Origin: Sodalis-like endosymbiont of Proechinophthirus fluctus
GTDB taxonomy: Bacteria > Pseudomonadota > Gammaproteobacteria > Enterobacterales > Enterobacteriaceae
Assembly (NCBI RefSeq): GCF_001602625.1
Contig: NZ_LECR01000040.1
Location: 57,438 to 67,178, forward strand
Length of the DNA: 9,741 bases
Direction of reading: 5' to 3'
Part shown: positions 7,462 through 9,741 of the stretch, piece by piece
How the letters are laid out: every line of letters starts with the position of its first letter
Position numbering within the stretch: the first letter of the stretch is position 1
The notes under the pieces: model-generated
Seen by the model: only the letters and a program-made list of their open reading frames with translations
Told to the model about the DNA's origin: nothing
Databases searched by the model: none
Made by a program: the position numbers and the translations under genes

Positions 7462-8077
7462 ATGTATAACTAATGCATACTCATGCGTAAATGTGACAAT
7501 TTACTGACGATCCTTGCTGATGTTAACGGAAGATGTGCAGAAGATCGATAATGATAGTATCCAAGCGTTGGGTGATGCGATATGACCGCCAAACGCGTTT
7601 TCGTCGCCGTTGCCGGACGATCTGGGTTTACGGCAAGGACATTTTCCGATCACCTCATGCACCTGGACTTCTAGGTCTAGTTTGTCGGCGAGCCAACCAA
7701 CGACGCTTTCCATATAGCAGGGTGATGGGTGATTTGCTTAGCAGGGTGATGGGTGATTTGCTGATTATCAGTTCCAGCTCAGGGGAGAAAGGTAGCCTAG
7801 TGAAATGGCACAGAAATCGTACAAACAATGGGCCGCCATCGCCACGCTGACTATTTATCTGCAGCACAGCATCGAGCAGCTCGCTATGATGGCCATCGTC
7901 ATTCCCGACATCACCGCTAAAAGTGAAGAGGTTTCCACGGATGCGACGACGACCCAACTAACAGGCTCCTCGTTTCAGCTGAACTAGTTGATTTACGACA
8001 GAGTCGCGATTCGCCTGAAACAGCTAACGGGTCAAAATGATGCGTAAATGTTCAGCCGCTACGACAACCTGGAATAA
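7462..8077 (+). pseudogene. hxlB: Broken 6-phospho-3-hexuloisomerase (SIS-domain protein)
   Basis: HPI converts hexulose 6-phosphate to fructose 6-phosphate and is the usual partner of HPS. ATG 7462 follows AAGGAG at 7450-7455, which overlaps the HPS stop, so the two genes were translationally close. The fourth codon is already TAA. Pieces that follow: NLLTILADV, then in another frame EDVQKIDNDSIQALGDAI and a stop, AKRVFVAVAGRSGF (SIS motif), FSDHLMHLDF then two TAGs, FVGEPTNDAF, DLLIISSSSGEKGSLV (second SIS motif), AIATLTIYLQHSIEQLA, MAIVIPDITAKSE, then TAG 7985-7987, LIYDRVAIRLKQLTGQNDA, a TAA, and MFSRYDNLE with the original TAA 8075-8077. A 24-bp tandem duplication further breaks the middle. 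The bulk length of about 195 codons is normal. Confidence 0.91.
7715..7762 (+). repeat. Perfect 24-bp tandem duplication, with a nested repeat, in the HPI relic
   Basis: Two identical 24-bp units lie back to back at 7715-7738 and 7739-7762. Each unit contains a smaller near-repeat, GGTGATG followed by GGTGATT, suggesting a first slippage of about 7 bp and a later duplication of 24 bp. Only one copy of the underlying coding stretch (GDLL) is expected in the protein family, so both events are insertions in an already dead or dying gene. Confidence 0.97.
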
Positions 8078-8381
8078 GGGACCACGCGGCGTCACTTAAC
8101 TCCTGTAACACTACGGCAACGTGATGTCGCCCAGCTAAAGTGATATAATAGAGGACGTTGGCGTCGTCATTTCAGACTTGACCCCTCCCTTCTTCGCGCA
8201 ATAGAAAAGGAGCGCAAGTAGATCCGTTATCGCTGCTGAGTAATCCCTTCGCACAGGCGAAGTGATAGCTGCAGCTGCTACGGCATGGAAGGCCTGCGAC
8301 AGCCGACCATGCAGCGAGAAGCATCCCCGGCATTAGCAATTACGTCCCTCCCCGCCGTCGACACGCATTTACCGACAGGGA
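8078..8381. other. Tail-to-tail gap between the HPI and GntR relics, no identifiable gene
   Basis: About 300 bases separate the convergent HPI and GntR relics. I recognise no protein family on either strand. CTTCGC at 8247-8252 pairs with GCGAAG at 8257-8262 around an ACAG loop, and AGCTGCAGCT at 8267-8276 is a perfect palindrome. The hairpin could be an old bidirectional terminator, but no T-tract follows it on either side. An imperfect CTTCGCGC / GCGCAAG pairing lies near 8191-8218. Confidence 0.5.
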
Positions 8382-9084
8382 TTAAGACGACAAAGCCGCC
8401 TGTTCAAAACACCACAAACTGTCTTGCGTATGCTGGCGTAACAACCTGCTGGCCAGGATGGCATCTCACGCCAGCACCGCGTCAAAAACAACGTTATGCT
8501 ATCGATACGAAAGGGCGATCGTTTTTAGATCGTACCGAAAGGTATAGCTGCGAAATAATTCTAGCTGCACCACTGGCCTGCGATATGTGCCATACAGCGA
8601 CGGATTGCCGGCATATTTGACCAGCAGATCATGAAACTGGAAGTTAAGCAGCGTATACGGCGGCGATACCATGTCGTTCAAGGCCGACGGCCATCTTCCA
8701 CAGTACCTCTCATAGATGCTCGGCCCCCTCCGGCGTCGGTTGTTGCGCCCTCAGCACGCCGGCCGATTCTTCCAGCGAAAGACGCACCTGATAGATTTGC
8801 AGCGTTTGCGTCATATCTAGCTTCCGCATCCACACGCCGCGGTTTTTCTCGAATAACACAAGACTGCGCCCTTACAGCATGCGAAACGCTTCTCTGATAG
8901 GTCTGAAGGAAACGCCTATTTCGGCTGCAATTTTCGCCTCACGCAGCGGTGCGCCGGGCGTTAACTGTCCCGTAACAATACGTCGTTCCAGCTCTTCCTG
9001 CACCACATTAGTCAAGAATTTGGTGCGCAACAAGGTAAAGGTATTAGGCGTGTTAATGGCAATGTCACGTAACGGTTCAATGCG
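8382..9084 (-). pseudogene. Broken GntR-family transcriptional regulator with FCD domain
   Basis: These regulators bind DNA as dimers through a winged helix and sense a small acid or sugar through the all-helical FCD domain. On the minus strand the N-terminal part reads EPLRDIAINTPNTFTLL, NVVQEELERRIVTGQLTPG, APLREAKIAAEIGVS and RPIREAFRML, the classic GntR helix-turn-helix. An in-frame TAA at 8872-8874 follows at once. The same frame goes on with SLVLFEKNRGVWMRKLDM, LQIYQVRLSLEESAGVL, then TGA at 8710-8712 and GLERHGIAAVYAA. After a frameshift come FQFHDLLVKYAGNPSLYG and LELFRSYTFRYDLKTIAL, and finally NVVFDAVLA, LLRQHTQDS and TAA at 8382-8384. The length of about 230 codons is normal. No ATG fits the expected start, and a TGA at 9085-9087 sits there instead, so the start is approximate. 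It is divergent from the substrate-binding protein and was probably its regulator. Confidence 0.92.
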
Positions 9085-9120
9085 TCAAATGGAGAATAGA
9101 ACAAAGACGCCTAATTGTAA

Positions 9121-9132
9121 ATTGTCAACAAT
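9121..9132. promoter_or_regulatory. Candidate GntR/FCD operator in the divergent intergenic region
   Basis: ATTGTCAACAAT has perfect 5-bp inverted arms, ATTGT and ACAAT, around a two-base centre. This resembles the ATTGTNNACAAT-type sites bound by many FCD-class GntR regulators. It lies about 37 bp upstream of the GntR relic and about 62 bp upstream of the divergent transporter relic, where a shared operator would be expected. A second partial ATTGT lies just before it. With both genes broken, the site is probably only a remnant. Confidence 0.5.
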
Positions 9133-9193
9133 ATGCAATAGTCTCCCCTTAACGTGTCCTACGACACATTAATACTGTTACTGGAGATTAACC

Positions 9194-9741
9194 ATGCTAC
9201 GCTAATGTTTGGCTTACACCCTGTTGGCGCTGACTCTGGTCGGCACAGCGCTGACCGCCAGGAACAGACCGTCAAACTAGCCGTAACGAATCTGGTCGGC
9301 TTATAGAAGAGCTGAAATGGGAATTTTTTCCATATAAAAAAGAAATTGAATACGACAGCGGTCTGGATATTCAGTTCCTACCGGTAACCAATCGCACGGC
9401 GGCTTTCTCGAAGCACTGCACTTTCAAAAAGTGGGCTTCGTATTGGCGGGCGCTGCCGAGTATGTGGTGATGCACAAACAAACTGACGCTAAGCGTTGTG
9501 GTCAGTCTTTATCGTCCCGATTACTACTCGTTAACGTAGTCAAGTCCTATAACCCCTTTTTACCGCCTAAGAGCTTAAAGGCAAGCGCATCGGTATGGGT
9601 CAGTAGGTTTGACCTCGCGCCATATAGGACTGCTTTAGCTACTGGCCTACGCCGGTCTGGGCCCGCATAAAGATGCCACTATCACCAATACACTTCTGCA
9701 GCTGGCCTGGGAAGCACTAAAGAATAGCTCTCTGGACGCCG
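9194..9741 (+). pseudogene. Broken PhnD-like periplasmic substrate-binding protein of an ABC transporter, 3' end outside window
   Basis: PhnD-type proteins (phosphate/phosphite/phosphonate family) capture an oxyanion-like ligand in the periplasm for an ABC importer. ATG 9194 follows GGAG at 9183-9186. The first codons read MLR, then TAA (9203-9205), then CLAYTLLALTLVGTALTA, a clear signal peptide with a hydrophobic core and an ALTA end. After a frameshift come QTVKLAV, TNLVG, EELKWEFFPYKKEIE, SGLDIQFLPVTNRTAA, LEALHFQKVGFVLAG, AAEYVVMHKQTDAK, NVVKSYNPF, LKGKRIGMG (split over frames), LLAYAGLGPHKDATITN and LQLAWEAL at the window edge. At least four frame changes and several stops are visible. 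The ligand cannot be told from the sequence; the adjacent GntR relic suggests an inducible uptake system. Confidence 0.9.

Noticed and set aside
8247..8262. CTTCGC / GCGAAG hairpin between the convergent relics as a terminator
   Set aside because: The stem is only 6 bp and no T-tract follows on either strand, so I do not call it a terminator.
8879..9172. 97-codon plus-strand open frame
   Set aside because: It is antisense to the GntR helix-turn-helix region, where the minus-strand reading gives clear motifs; the plus-strand product matches nothing.

Overview
The window looks like a piece of a gammaproteobacterial, Enterobacterales-type chromosome in the middle of massive gene decay, as seen in recently host-restricted insect symbionts of the Sodalis group. 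The order-level call rests on the MnmE sequence, which is very close to enterobacterial MnmE, and on the gene families present. The symbiont call is an inference from the pattern: one intact housekeeping gene followed by about 8.5 kb in which every recognisable gene carries several stop codons, frameshifts or deletions. I cannot name the species.

Layout. Positions 1-1241 hold the last ~412 codons of mnmE, open and apparently functional. Positions 1242-1654 hold no gene I can identify. From 1655 to 8077 lies a co-oriented string of nine gene relics: a LevR/DgaR-type sigma54-dependent regulator with PTS-like domains (1655-3388), a short-chain dehydrogenase of the sorbitol-6-phosphate dehydrogenase type (3422-4110), mannose-family PTS subunits EIIA (4138), EIIB (4547) and EIIC (5047), a DhaL-like kinase subunit (from about 5603, fused to EIIC by a deletion), a DhaK-like kinase subunit (6093), a 3-hexulose-6-phosphate synthase (6821) and a 6-phospho-3-hexuloisomerase (7462-8077). 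After a featureless tail-to-tail gap come a minus-strand GntR/FCD repressor relic (8382-9084) and, divergent from it, a PhnD-like periplasmic substrate-binding protein relic that runs off the window (9194-9741). A candidate GntR operator sits between the last two.

How the parts would have worked together. The ancestral nine-gene block reads as one inducible sugar-utilisation operon. A PTS-sensing sigma54 activator would have switched on a mannose-family permease that imports and phosphorylates a sugar or polyol. A dehydrogenase would have oxidised the phosphorylated product, and a DhaK/DhaL pair and an HPS/HPI pair would have fed the carbon into the triose-, pentose- or hexose-phosphate pools. 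The EIIA-EIIB-EIIC order behind a sorbitol-6-phosphate-dehydrogenase-like gene resembles the Klebsiella sor operon, but the DhaKL plus HPS/HPI tail is not part of sor and I do not know its substrate. The final pair looks like a repressor with a divergently transcribed phosphonate/phosphite-type ABC transporter.

No insertion sequence, tRNA, rRNA or CRISPR array is visible. Decay has gone by point mutation, small indels, two perfect tandem duplications and at least two larger deletions.
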